A stretch of 64,000 nucleotides of DNA, taken from Trichopria drosophilae (lineage: Eukaryota > Arthropoda > Insecta > Hymenoptera > Diapriidae). This document shows positions 9,603-19,950 of this stretch, in pieces. Numbering within the stretch: position 1 is the stretch's first letter; each line of letters opens with the position of its first letter. The stretch spans positions 88,650,001 to 88,714,000 of the forward strand of contig CM059582.1 of assembly GCA_030407085.1 (NCBI GenBank), read 5' to 3'. The translations under genes were made by a program, and so were the position numbers. The notes beneath the pieces are model-generated. The model had not been told where the DNA came from, did not search any database, and worked only from the letters and a program-made list of their open reading frames with translations.

Positions 9603-12600
9603 TCAACATTCCTTTTCTTTTCTTTTTTTCTCCACCCTCTTCATCCATACATATCCTCTACCATCCTCATCCAGTACTTCATTCACACTACCTCTCATTC
9701 TTTCAAGACCCTCACACTCTTTTAACATATGCTCTAAATTCTCCTCTCCCCTCCCACAAATTCTACATTGTCGATTCCTTTCTTTCATCCAATATCTATT
9801 ATTCCATTCCTCATTTCCGCATCTCCACCTAGCTATCGTTTTTATTTCATTTCCTTCACACTTTTTACCATTTTTTATATATTTCGGTATGTCCTCTACC
9901 CATATTCTTTTATACCTCCCACAGGACCTCGACCCATTTATCTTTATCCATCTTTCTTGTCTATCTATTTCACCATCTTTTTCTATCATCCAATTCCATT
10001 TATTTTCACCTAACTCTTCTAATGCTTCCTCACTCACTCCACATTTCCATATATATTCTCTTCTTTCCATACTTTCTTTAGTCCATTCATAATCCCCCTT
10101 CTCCCCTTCCTTTCTTTCTTTCCAACATTCTCTTCCGATTGCACTTATTTCTCCCTTGCCTAGCTTTTCATCAAATTTCCCTGCCCTTTTACCTGATTCT
10201 ACCCTAATCTTTCTCCTTTTCAGTTCCTCTCTACATATGTACCCAGGGGTACTCCTATCTAAACCTAAAACCCATTTAATATATCTTTCTTGTAATCTCT
10301 CAATTTCCTCCCATTCTCGATATCCCCAAATCTCTACTCCATACATTACTACACTTTTCACTAAACTATCAAATAGTTTCATTCTCCATTTTATGTCTCC
10401 ACTAAATCTTCTCTCCCCCATACTCCAAACCCACCCCATTACTATCTTTGCTTTCCTAACCCTGTCTCTAACTTGGCCTTCTTCTCCATTATTTCTGCTC
10501 ATTATATATCCTAAATACTTTACTTCCTTTACTTCCTCTATTCTTTCTCTTCCCCACCACCAGAACCTCTCTTTTTCCCTACCCCCTCCTTTCCTAAACC
10601 CTATTATCTTTGATTTTTCTATGTTTAATTCCAATCTCTTTCCCTTTAAAAAACTCTTTAATCCCCTAATCATACTTCTCATGTCCTCTTCGTCCTCTGC
10701 CACGAGTACCACGTCATCTGCATATTCTAGGCACCAAATCCTATCTTTTCCTATCTTCACCCCCTTTGTACCTTTTTTCAACTGTTCTTCTAAATCCGCT
10801 AAATAGATGTTAAATAAGGTTGGGCTTAAGGGGCATCCTTGTCTAACGCCTTTCCTTACCCAGAATACCTCACTTTCCTTCCCTCCCACTCTTACCTTGC
10901 ATCTAGTTTCTTCGTATATCTGCTTTACCCTTTCTATTAGATCCTTGCTTATCCCTCTTTTCTGCATCATATACCACAATACCTCTCTATCCACATTGTC
11001 AAAAGCCGCCTTTAGATCTATAAAAAATGCCCACAATCTTTTCCCCTTTACCTTTATCCTCCGTCCTATTATATGTTTCATTATTTTAATATTCTCTATA
11101 GTTCCCCTACCCTTTCTAAAACCTGCTTGCGTTCTACTCCACCCATTCTTATCATCTAATTCCTTCACTATTTTCTTGTTCAAAATATTGGCATACATTT
11201 TATAAGCTGTACTGGTTAACATCACCCCCCTATAATTACCAACACTATCCCTATCCCCTTTCTTCCATATCGGGATGATCACTCCAGTCCTCCATTTATC
11301 AGGAAAACCTTCTCCTTCCCATACCCCCTTAATAATCTCTACTAGCTTGCCCCCGATTTTCTGCCTACCGGATATCCATGCTTCGTTCTTAATCCCATCC
11401 TCCCCTGCTGCTTTTCCTTTCTTTAACTTCATAATCTCTTTATATATCTCCCCCTCTTCTAAACTATCACTATTGTCTCCTATGAAGTCTTCCTTTTCTC
11501 TAACAAACTCATGTATTTCTGATACTCCTCCAAAGACCCCCTTAAAATGCTCTGCCCACTCTCCTATACTTATTTTCGTCGTTATCTGCTCCCTTCTGGT
11601 CCTATATCTATTTATAAACTTCCATGCCTGAGTTTCTGTTTTTATCTCCTCTATTTCTTTTTCTTCTTTTTCCTTATACGCTAGCTTTTTCTTAGTACAT
11701 GTCTCCCTATACACGCTTCTCTTTCTATAAAATTCATTCCTCGCTATTTCTCTATGTATCTCTTTCGCTTTCCTAAAGTTTCGTTTCGCTTTTTGTGCTG
11801 CTCTTTTTCCCTCTCTACATTCCCTATCCCACCACGGAGTCCACCCTATCTTTCTTACTTTCTTTCTATCTTTATACTGAGTTGCTCTTTTCACCACTTC
11901 TTCCATTTCCCTCCAGCCTTCCTCTACCCCTACACTATTCCATTCTATACTTTCTATTCTCTTTCTATATTCCTTTTCCCCTTCTTCCGACCAATCCTGC
12001 ACCTTTATCCCTTCTATCTTTTGCTCCTCTACATTTATTATTTCCTTCCTTATTCTCGCCATTATTGGCTGATGGTCCGATTCTATTCTTACCCCCACTT
12101 CAAATCTTTCTATTTTTTCCCATGCTGTCCAGTTAACCAACCCTAAGTCTATCACCGAGTTTGCAATCCTTTGACCCTTGCCTTCATACGTCCATTCTCC
12201 TTCCTCATCCCCTTCTTTATTCCCGTTTAACACTAACCACCCTCTATCTTCAATCAAATCAATTAACCGTCTTCCTTCCTTATTCATTACCTTGTCTTTT
12301 GATTTTCTGTCTTCTTCCCTCCCTTCCTCATCCACTGTACCCCCACTCCCTTTCGATCCAATTCTTGCATTAAAATCTCCACCTATTAGTAAGCTACCCT
12401 CATCTTCTTCCTTTACCATCTCATCCAAATCTACTAGCACTTGCTCATTGCCTGCTCTATTATACACTGTCACTATTGTCCATACCTCGTTTCCAATTAC
12501 TATTTTTCTTTCCTGGATACCTTCTTTGTCTATCCTGTCTATATCCTTTTCCTTTAATCCTGTCCTCACTCCGGTTATTATTCCTCCTCTCGCTCTTCCT

Positions 12601-12782
12601 TTTCTATTTTCTCTCTTAGCTATTTGGGCTTTCCATTCCCACCCTCCCGGCAATCTATTTTTCAGTTTCTGCCACCCTTTCTCTTCTAACCACGTTTCCG
12701 TCAAACCTACCACATCGTACCCTTGAATAAACTCCCAGAAATCCTCGTCCTTATTTTCTATTCCCGCTATATTCCAAAACAT
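9603..12782 (-). CDS. LINE ORF2: AP-type endonuclease plus reverse transcriptase (1059 codons)
   Basis: The frame begins with the endonuclease start MFWNIAG and carries LTETWLE near residue 30, IGGDFNAR near 133 and SDHQPI near 243, which are the conserved boxes of exonuclease-endonuclease-phosphatase fold nucleases. The reverse transcriptase follows: KGKAAGEDGI near 450, FIDLKAAFD near 580, GVRQGCPLSPTLFN near 640, the catalytic LEYADDVVL near 690 and VKYLGY near 775. A C-terminal zinc-binding motif, CRICGRGEENLEHMLKEC, sits near 1010. The enzyme nicks the target DNA and primes reverse transcription of its own RNA there. There is no internal stop, and the length is that expected for a complete ORF2. 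Composition is strongly Lys/Glu/Arg-rich, matching the purine bias of the strand. Confidence 0.93.
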   Translation of the reverse strand: MFWNIAGIENKDEDFWEFIQGYDVVGLTETWLEEKGWQKLKNRLPGGWEWKAQIAKRENRKGRARGGIITGVRTGLKEKDIDRIDKEGIQERKIVIGNEVWTIVTVYNRAGNEQVLVDLDEMVKEEDEGSLLIGGDFNARIGSKGSGGTVDEEGREEDRKSKDKVMNKEGRRLIDLIEDRGWLVLNGNKEGDEEGEWTYEGKGQRIANSVIDLGLVNWTAWEKIERFEVGVRIESDHQPIMARIRKEIINVEEQKIEGIKVQDWSEEGEKEYRKRIESIEWNSVGVEEGWREMEEVVKRATQYKDRKKVRKIGWTPWWDRECREGKRAAQKAKRNFRKAKEIHREIARNEFYRKRSVYRETCTKKKLAYKEKEEKEIEEIKTETQAWKFINRYRTRREQITTKISIGEWAEHFKGVFGGVSEIHEFVREKEDFIGDNSDSLEEGEIYKEIMKLKKGKAAGEDGIKNEAWISGRQKIGGKLVEIIKGVWEGEGFPDKWRTGVIIPIWKKGDRDSVGNYRGVMLTSTAYKMYANILNKKIVKELDDKNGWSRTQAGFRKGRGTIENIKIMKHIIGRRIKVKGKRLWAFFIDLKAAFDNVDREVLWYMMQKRGISKDLIERVKQIYEETRCKVRVGGKESEVFWVRKGVRQGCPLSPTLFNIYLADLEEQLKKGTKGVKIGKDRIWCLEYADDVVLVAEDEEDMRSMIRGLKSFLKGKRLELNIEKSKIIGFRKGGGREKERFWWWGRERIEEVKEVKYLGYIMSRNNGEEGQVRDRVRKAKIVMGWVWSMGERRFSGDIKWRMKLFDSLVKSVVMYGVEIWGYREWEEIERLQERYIKWVLGLDRSTPGYICREELKRRKIRVESGKRAGKFDEKLGKGEISAIGRECWKERKEGEKGDYEWTKESMERREYIWKCGVSEEALEELGENKWNWMIEKDGEIDRQERWIKINGSRSCGRYKRIWVEDIPKYIKNGKKCEGNEIKTIARWRCGNEEWNNRYWMKERNRQCRICGRGEENLEHMLKECEGLERMRGSVNEVLDEDGRGYVWMKRVEKKRKEKEC

Positions 12783-12889
12783 AACTTTTATTCCTTTTTC
12801 CTTAAATTCTCCCTCCCTATTTTCAAACTTCCCCTCTTTCTGCTTATTGTCATTTTTCTTTCTCCCCTTATATTGTTTCTTATTACTAG

Positions 12890-13942
12890 CTACTCTATTA
12901 CCATCTCTGAGCGCCGAAAATCCCTCCGCCGTCTACTATACTCTTCCTCATTCTCTCTCGCATACACCCTTTTCTCTTGCATACATTTTTCTCTTTCATT
13001 CCACACATACTCCATGCCATTCGCAAAACCTTTTCCATACCCTATATTTACTCTCTTTCCATTCTCTCTCTCCTTCTTCGCCCACATCCTTACTTCTCTT
13101 TGCATATTTCGCTCCATTCTAGTTAAATCTTCATTTTCATACACCTTATCTAAACTTGTCCCTTTCAACTTTTTACAGTTCTTTAAAATTTCTACCTTAT
13201 CTTCAAATTTGACCAATTTTGCTATTATTATTTTCTCATTTACTCTCTTAACTATAAAAGCGTCCTCTATCTCAACTTCATTTAGCCCCGTTTCCCTTAC
13301 CACCTTTTTAACTACATCTTTCACTCCCTCATTCATCCCCACATTCACACCTTTAATAACAATATTGCGTTTCTTCTCTCTTCTTTCCATTTCTTCACAT
13401 CGTTTCTGCATGTCCTCTATCTTTTCCCTTAGTTGCTGGTTCTCTTTCTTTAGCTCTGCAAATTCTTTTCTAAACTCCTTCCATTCTTCTTTTCTTTCTT
13501 CTCTTATTTCCTTTATTATTTCTTCCTTTACTTCTCTTAAGCACTCCATCATTTGTTCTTTATTCATCTTTACTTCCTCGTTTTTCTTCTCCTCTCTCTT
13601 CTTTACCTTGCTCTTTCGATCTTTTTCCACTGGACTTGCTGAACGACTGTCTCTTCCTCGTTTTGCACGCAGCGCTTCTATAATTGACGATGCGCCGCTT
13701 CCTAATCGCTGTCGACTTACTTCTCCCAAACTCTCTGCTTTCGTCGGTCTTCCTCTTCTTCGTCTACCTTCACTGCTTACGCTTCCCTTTCTCTGTCTAC
13801 TCCCGCTCTCTTCTTCTGCGCCGCCCGGCCCACCAAGCTTTTGACCAAATAGCCACGCGAGCGTTCGCCTTTCGGCTGGTTCCGACTCTATTGGCAACTT
13901 CGGTTGTTCCTCACTTTTCTCCCCGCTCTTCTCCATACACAC
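12890..13942 (-). CDS. LINE ORF1: coiled-coil RNA-binding protein (350 codons)
   Basis: The N-terminal ~100 residues are basic, Ser/Gly-rich and contain an AT-hook-like RRRRGRPTK near residue 62. Residues about 125-190 are a long Glu/Lys/Arg-rich segment predicted by eye to be a coiled coil. It is followed by NIVIKGVNVG near 193 and a region resembling the RRM-like core of LINE ORF1 proteins. Such proteins trimerise and coat the element RNA as a chaperone. The start at 13940-13942 is the first ATG of the frame and lies in GC-richer sequence than the rest. The ORF ends 107 bases before ORF2, in a different frame, so ORF2 is probably reached by reinitiation. No zinc knuckle is visible. Confidence 0.85.
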   Translation of the reverse strand: MCMEKSGEKSEEQPKLPIESEPAERRTLAWLFGQKLGGPGGAEEESGSRQRKGSVSSEGRRRRGRPTKAESLGEVSRQRLGSGASSIIEALRAKRGRDSRSASPVEKDRKSKVKKREEKKNEEVKMNKEQMMECLREVKEEIIKEIREERKEEWKEFRKEFAELKKENQQLREKIEDMQKRCEEMERREKKRNIVIKGVNVGMNEGVKDVVKKVVRETGLNEVEIEDAFIVKRVNEKIIIAKLVKFEDKVEILKNCKKLKGTSLDKVYENEDLTRMERNMQREVRMWAKKERENGKRVNIGYGKGFANGMEYVWNEREKCMQEKRVYARENEEEYSRRRRDFRRSEMVIE

Positions 13943-14465
13943 TCTCCGCGCACTGCTTTTGTTATTGCGCGCACTTGTGTATTATCGTCGTGGTGTTTTC
14001 GACAATGCTATTTATCGACGGCTTATCGAATCCGTCCGAGACCGTTGGGAAAATTCGCCCTCGATATCTCGCTCTTCACACGTCACTTCCACCACGTGCC
14101 CTGTTCTTTTTATGCACTAAGCTGTACAAAATAAAGAGGGGGATCACCCACCTTAAGCAGCTATGATCGCTTCTTGGTCTAAGGTCTCTTCTGCGGCACC
14201 TATAAGCTCCTCCACTTCTTATTTTCTGCTATCCCCGATGGATGTGTTTTGAGGTTAGAGCGCCTGTCAGAATCTCTACTTGCCCTTTTCCTTCCTTTAT
14301 CCAACCGCTCGTTCTGCAACGGCTATTAGAAATCGCTTAGCCAATCCTGCAATGAAACACGTCCCTCTCGGAACAGAAAATTGCAGAATCAAGCCTTTTT
14401 TTTAAATTTTCGCTACTCTCACTTTCCAATACGTCTATAACGTAACTTACCCAAAACGGAAGTCC

Positions 14466-14477
14466 CCATATTTTATT
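14466..14477. repeat. Target-site duplication of the LINE, right copy
   Basis: CCATATTTTATT, identical to 9439-9450. It fixes the putative 5' end of the LINE at 14465. Confidence 0.55.
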
Positions 14478-15914
14478 TCCAATGGTGTTAGAAAATTGTT
14501 TTGTTCGATTACAATAGCTTGCTTTTTCGATGTATGACGATAGCCGACTTTTCCCGCATTTGGTGTAAAAGTCGGCGATGACAAAATAGTATATACCGTT
14601 AATTCTAAGAAGTAATTTTCTTTTCTATTACATAGATCTTAAAACAGGAGTTAAAGATTGCATATTAAAAATACCAATAATTATTTTAAGTTTTCTCATG
14701 AGGATTTAAGCAAAAAAACATGAAAAATAGCCAACTTTACCCCAATTTACGGTACATTAAATAGAATTTTCAACAGATTCATTATTGTGAAATTGAATTA
14801 AAAACTTAATATTACAGTCAACAAAAAAATTATTTGCACAAGCTGAATGCCTATAAAGGCTGACAATACGTCGAATATCTATAGAAACATTGAGCTTATG
14901 CAATAATTTTTTTGTTGACTTTAATTCCGTCTTTAATTCAATTTGACAATAATGAATCTATTGAATTCATTTAATAATAATATATTAAAATCGATATGGT
15001 GATTAAGGATTAAACGAATATCGACAACATTCCCTTTTATAAATAATCTTTCTAAAGATATCTGCATTCCGGTAAAATAGTAAATCCTAATTGTATTATA
15101 TTTAACATATAACATATAAACTATTGTTTGGGAAACAGGGTCTGTATGTGAACTGTATAAGGCGCAAATGTAGTTAATAAATAGAGAGCACCCCTGGCCC
15201 CAGGAGAAGAGTGTATGATCGTTGAAAAAACCGTCGGTGGCCTATTTCTAAAACAAAAGTTGGCTGATCCGGTAACGCAGGTGAGAAATGCCACGCACAT
15301 ATAAACATGCATTAGTTATTACAAGTTAGCTGATGTTTCGTCCCGGGCCCGCTCACGGACTGGTCAGTGGGACTACGAGAAGCGGGCCCTACCCCAGACA
15401 TCGCATGCAAATATATGTAAATATATAAACGACATATGAAATAAATGGAAATATTAATTCATATTCATTAACTGACTAATTGTTCCTGAAATCATTTTAT
15501 ATAATTACTATTCACTCACAGATAAGTACGAGCGGCGTCCCGGGGTGCACAACCAGTCGTCCGCACCTCCCGCAGTCTTGGCCCAAGCACTGTCACACGC
15601 TCGAGATCTGATAGCTTAGGATCTTCTCGATAAACTGATTAGAAATGCCCTCAACGGGCTTATTTATATGTTCACGGAAAGCTCCCATTGCGCCAAGACC
15701 TCGGGAAATTCAACCAAACACACAATTAGAAACAGCGACTCAGAGTCCTGTATACTCCCTTCTCATATGCATGGGTGTTCAACCTGTAACGGGAGGGCCC
15801 CCCCTCCTAACCGATTCCGAGCAACTCTTTGTTGTGATTATATCACGAACAACTATAAATAATATATAGTTTTAATTTGTGTATTAAAGCGATGGCGTCG
15901 ATCATATAAGCGTA
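14478..15914. other. Non-coding stretch with two structured segments
   Basis: Mostly AT-rich with GC-richer islands at 15180-15400 and 15520-15800. It holds the palindromic element at 14763-14969 and a GC hairpin at 15345-15389 (GGGCCCGCT pairing with AGCGGGCCC). The 15520-15860 part, with GC-rich sequence followed by TATAAATAATATA near 15855, could be a solo LTR, but I could not find a partner copy. No open frame is convincing. Confidence 0.4.
14763..14969. mobile_element. Palindromic MITE-like element, ~207 bp
   Basis: The left arm (from about 14763, with CAGATTCATTATTG, AAATTGAATTAAA and AGTCAACAAAAAAATTATT) is repeated inverted in the right arm up to 14969. The arms are ~80 bases and the loop ~37 bases. 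It has no coding capacity. Transcribed RNA would fold into a long hairpin. Confidence 0.6.
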
Positions 15915-16263
15915 CACTGAGAGAAGTTTGGTAATCGGGGACTTCAACATTTTTGAAATTCTGTTGTTCAAATTAAAGTTGAGGTATCTTAATACGAAAA
16001 ATGAAGTTTAAAAGTCTCATAATGGTAACGTACGGCTTAAATAATGTTTTGAACTCAACCAATACCAACTTGTAATCGTGACACTTCTAATTTGGTGGAG
16101 AGGCAGTTCAATGTGCGTTGAACTCTTAGAGGTCCAACGATGAGCGCCTCACACGCCTATTGAACCCGCGGCACAGCCACGCTGTGTGCCGTCGGAAGCA
16201 CAGATGTCGTTCCTGCATTTTGAACGGATCGACATATTCTTAAAATAACTACATAATGTCCGA

Positions 16264-16338
16264 AATTACTATGTAAGTCAATGGTAATTCATAATAGAAT
16301 ATTTGAACTATCCGTTACCATTGACTTTCATAGTGAAT
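16264..16338. repeat. Inverted repeat (hairpin)
   Basis: AATTACTATGTAAGTCAATGG at 16264-16284 is mirrored inverted, with few mismatches, by CCATTGACTTTCATAGTGAAT ending at 16338. The loop is about 26 bases and AT-rich. Confidence 0.6.
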
Positions 16339-16399
16339 TTAAACATTACACAGTAATTTTCCATAAAGATTTGTTGAATATCATAAAATGGCAGAAATG

Positions 16400-16439
16400 C
16401 TTTTTTTTATATTATAATATATTATAATATAAAAAAAAG
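16400..16439. repeat. Perfect 40-bp AT palindrome
   Basis: Two 20-base arms with no spacer: the first is CTTTTTTTTATATTATAATA and the second is its exact reverse complement. Such cruciform-prone AT palindromes are often deletion or rearrangement sites. Confidence 0.8.
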
Positions 16440-18076
16440 ATATAATATAAAATTTCTCTAAAAGTCTTCAATACACTGAATTTCACCGTAAAAAGTCAGA
16501 ATTCAGCCACTCTCCTGAAAGTCACACTCATTTTATACTAAAGTGAAATTTCGCTTCTTACTAAATCCTATAATGAAAATAATACAATACTTTAGTGAAA
16601 ACATCAATAGACTATATAATGCATTTTTATCAATTGTTGTTGCTGCTTCTCATTGTTAAAAAATGTTTTAACTCGTAGCGTCGCAGTTGTAACCCACGTT
16701 ACTACCTGGATTTCTTTGAATTTTAATTATTTACGTCTAAGTTGACGTTTTCTGATCGGTCTTTTTGCTATTTTCTGTTATATTAATACTTAAAGAACAT
16801 ATCCATGGGACTAAAAATACATAATTGTTTATTGTTCTCGTTATATAAATAAACACAGAAAAATAATTACTTGAAATTTGGATTGTATAATTTTTTGTTG
16901 CGAGATGTAGTAAGACGTGAATTTTTACGAAAATGTATTTGATGAATTTCGTAAAGCTGACATTGGATTCGTAATCAGCAAAATCGAAAAACCCGAGCAT
17001 CGAGTTTCAAATTCACTGAAAAGAAAAATGCGTGACTCAAAGTGTTGAACAATTTTTTCTACTTCTAGAGGTTCTAAAGATAATCTTATAATTTTTGTGG
17101 ATGTTTTAATTTTTTGTGCAAGTAGCCAAGTATTATTAAATAGTATTATTGAAAAAATGCGATGCGAGATCTCAGCGCCACGAATGGTGAAATTGGTACT
17201 TCTACCGTCTGAGACGCCCATCGTTGGAGCGTCACGCATCAAACTATAGAGCTCTGGGCGTTCAATGAAACGTTGAACTATTTCACGACTAGATTGGACA
17301 TGTACCAATACACTTTTAGAGGTGTCATAATACAGTGTAACGTGGCAACACGTTACAGCCGCTGAAACGACCAAGAATCAATCCGTGAAATTGCAGCAGT
17401 GCCAATAATAGGGGGGACTGTCTTTTAAGACGCCAATTTTTTAAGGCACCGTACTGATTTCACACAAAGGGTTACCGTAGAATTCGGAAGCGGGGAAAAT
17501 TGTATAATTGTCGCGGGCGAATTTACCGCAGAATGAGACAGTTTGTCTAGCCGAGAGGCACTATCTGGGGAATAAGGATGTTTTCTTTATGGGGGGGACT
17601 GCTCTTAAGTAGCGCCGAAAATTTCAGTAACATCATTGTACATATTTGCGATTTAGTCGCCATATTTGTGATTCAGTCGCCTTAGTTAGTAGTATTAAGA
17701 ATCTGTTATACCGTTAGTTTGTAAGTTAGATTAAGTGCGGGCCCTTAGATTAATTTAGAATTAAGTAAGTACGAATGTGTTAGGGAAGTACGGGGGGGGG
17801 GGATTGGAACTTCTACCTTATTTATTGTTTTATTGTCAACAAGTTTCATTTGAATTTATTATTCTACCGATTAGAAAAAGAAAGAGAAATATTGAACTGA
17901 AAAGGTTCTCAAAAATTATTGGCTGAAAATAATATTTACTGTGGTTCTCGAAACATGCTTTATTCTGAAATGGGTTGTTATCGTTCGGGCTGGGTTAACG
18001 CGTATGTTATGATAAACAAGGTCGGCTACGGTAAGTCTGTAACCACAGCGCAACAATGGATGTTTACCGCTACCGC

Positions 18077-18104
18077 TTCTGGAAGTCTCTAGAAGGTTCC
18101 AGAA
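18077..18104. promoter_or_regulatory. Heat-shock-element-like array, six 5-bp units in phase
   Basis: TTC (18077), GAA (18082), CTC (18087), GAA (18092), TTC (18097) and GAA (18102) alternate exactly every five bases; only the third unit deviates from the TTC/GAA rule. The last three units form a perfect nGAAnnTTCnnGAAn. Alternating GAA/TTC units at 5-bp spacing are the binding site of heat shock factor trimers. I see no TATA box or gene next to it, so regulatory activity is inference. Confidence 0.55.
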
Positions 18105-18569
18105 GGCGTGAGGGGAATCGGTGGAAAAGGGGAAGAGACGCCGCGGTGAAAGCCACGGTAGTCACGCGGTACCGCGGGAGCGAATCAGCGCGCTCCGTCT
18201 CTGGTACCGGCGGGCGGCGAGGACCGCGTTCTGGCAAGGCGGCGACGAGCCTCGGGCCATTCTCGTTCGTGCAGTGGCAGCGGAAGGAACACTGGACTCT
18301 GGAAGGTGGGCATCCTTGGAGAACAAAGGTACGACGGATTACGGAAGGTTCGCGATTATTTTGGACTTTAACTAAATTATCCGACAGAATACCCTTCCGT
18401 AATTCGTGATCGTCTACTCGCTCGTGTTCTTGATCGGAGTGACTTCGGGTTTCGGAAATTTTTCGTCGTTTAGGAAAATTCGTTTGTCGTCGGGTTTGTA
18501 GGACGAAGTGCGGTTTCGTCCTGGTTAGCTTATCGTTCATAAACCGTGAGAAAACGGAAAATGTAGTAT

Positions 18570-19950
18570 CGTTAAATTGGTAATCAAGGGGAATGGATAT
18601 TGTTACATATTTAGAACAGGAGATTAGTTATCGTTAAAATTAATTAACCAAAATGAATATTGTGACAAAGGGGAATGGATATCGTTACCTTTTGAATAAG
18701 AAATTGGTTGTCGTTAAAATTAATTAACAAAAACAATGTCGTTAGACTCATAACCAGGAAAAATGGATATCGTTACATTTTTAGAACAAGAAATTAGTTA
18801 TCGTTAAAGTAATTAACCAAAACTTAATATCGTTAACTTTGTGACAAAGGGAAGTTGATACTGTTACTTTTAGAACAAGAAATTAGTTATCGTTAAAACT
18901 AATTAACCAACTTTATATCGTTAACTTGGTGACAAAGGGAAAAGAATACCGTGCTTTTTGAACAAGAAATTGGTTCACGTTAAATTAATTAACAAAAACA
19001 ATGTCGTTAGATTCATGACCAGGGAAAATGGATATCGTTACATTTTTAGACCAAGAAATTAGTTATCGTTAAAGTTAATTAACCAAGATTAATATCGTTG
19101 ACTTTGTGACAAAGGGAAAAGGATACCGTTACTTTTAGAACAAGAAATTAGAACTCGTTAATATGAATTAAACAACATTAATATCGTTAAATTTGTGATA
19201 AAGGAAAATGGATATCGTTACTTTTAAACAAGAAATTGGTTCTCGTTAAAATTAATTAACAAGAGTAAGGTCGTTAGATTCATGACCAAGGAAAATGGAT
19301 ATCGTTACATTTTTAGACCAAGAAATTAGTTATCGTTAAAGTTAATTAACCAAGATTAATATCGTTAACTTTGTGACAAAGGGAAAAGGATACCGTTACT
19401 TTTAGAACAAGAAATTAGAACTCGTTAATATGAATTTTTTATTATTATTTTTATATTATTTAATACAAAATTTTTTATTAGAGCACATAATTAGCACATA
19501 AAAAGCACATAATTATGGTACTATTTTTTTTCGTTTTGGGCGACCTTGCTCTGCCAGCTTGATAGACGTAGGAAAATGGATAACGTTACATTTTAGAACA
19601 AGAAATGGGTTCTCGTTGCAATTCATTAACCAAAGTGATATCGTTAGATTCATGACAGGGGAAAGTGGATATCGTTACGTTTAAGACAAGGAATTAGTTT
19701 TCGTTGAAATTAATTAACAACAGTAAAATCGTTAGATGTGTGACAAAAGATAACGGGTATCGCTAAAATTCAACAACAATGACCTTGGGTCTCGTTAGAA
19801 TCACTTCACACCGGATTTGTTATTATTAGGTTTCACCACAACTCAATTGGGTATCGTTAAGAATTATGTTATAAAAGAATTGTCATGAGACTTTTGTTAC
19901 GGAGAAATGGAGGTCGTTAGCTTGATTGGTAAGCGGGATTATCTCTAGTT
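18570..19950. repeat. ~88-bp minisatellite (GGATATCGTTAC family)
   Basis: Units contain GGATATCGTTACATTTTTAG, ACAAGAAATTAGTTATCG and TTAATTAACCAA, then a second half with ATCGTTAACTTTGTGACAAAGGG. Unit starts fall near 18594, 18677, 18765, 18855, 18942, 19029, 19118, 19207, 19295 and 19385. Some units end in GTTAGATTCATGACCAGGG instead, giving a two-type alternation. An AT-rich stretch at 19430-19565 interrupts, and degenerate units continue to about 19950. Confidence 0.8.

Larger units (their letters stand above)
9451..14465 (-). mobile_element. Full-length non-LTR retrotransposon (LINE), 5.0 kb
   Basis: A two-ORF LINE on the minus strand: a 5' leader of about 520 bases (13943-14465), ORF1 (12890-13942), a 107-base gap, ORF2 (9603-12782), a short 3' UTR and a (TA)n-rich tail at about 9453-9470. 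A candidate 12-bp target duplication flanks it. Both frames are open, which is unusual among the decayed elements here and suggests a recent insertion. The coding strand is extremely purine-rich. I cannot name the clade with certainty. Confidence 0.8.
16072..17330. repeat. Diverged fold-back arms inside the TA element
   Basis: GACACTTCTAATTTGGTGGA...TCCAACGATGAGCGCCTCA on the left (16078-16158) matches the reverse complement of 17205-17325 (GACACCTCTAAAAGTG, TCCAACGATGGGCGTCTCA) with gaps. The arms are too diverged for me to fix exact limits. The sequence between them carries a short ATGGCGG-family remnant near 16960-17010 (GCTGACATTGGATTCGTAATCAGC). Confidence 0.45.

Noticed and set aside
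9500..13844. Long plus-strand frames (up to 373 codons) rich in Ser, Phe, Leu and Pro
   Set aside because: They are mirror frames of the purine-rich LINE ORF1 and ORF2; composition follows the strand bias and no domain is visible.
18056..18540. Opposing 117- and 156-codon frames in a GC-rich segment
   Set aside because: Both strands are equally open because GC-rich sequence lacks stops; no motif, and they lie in a mobile element.
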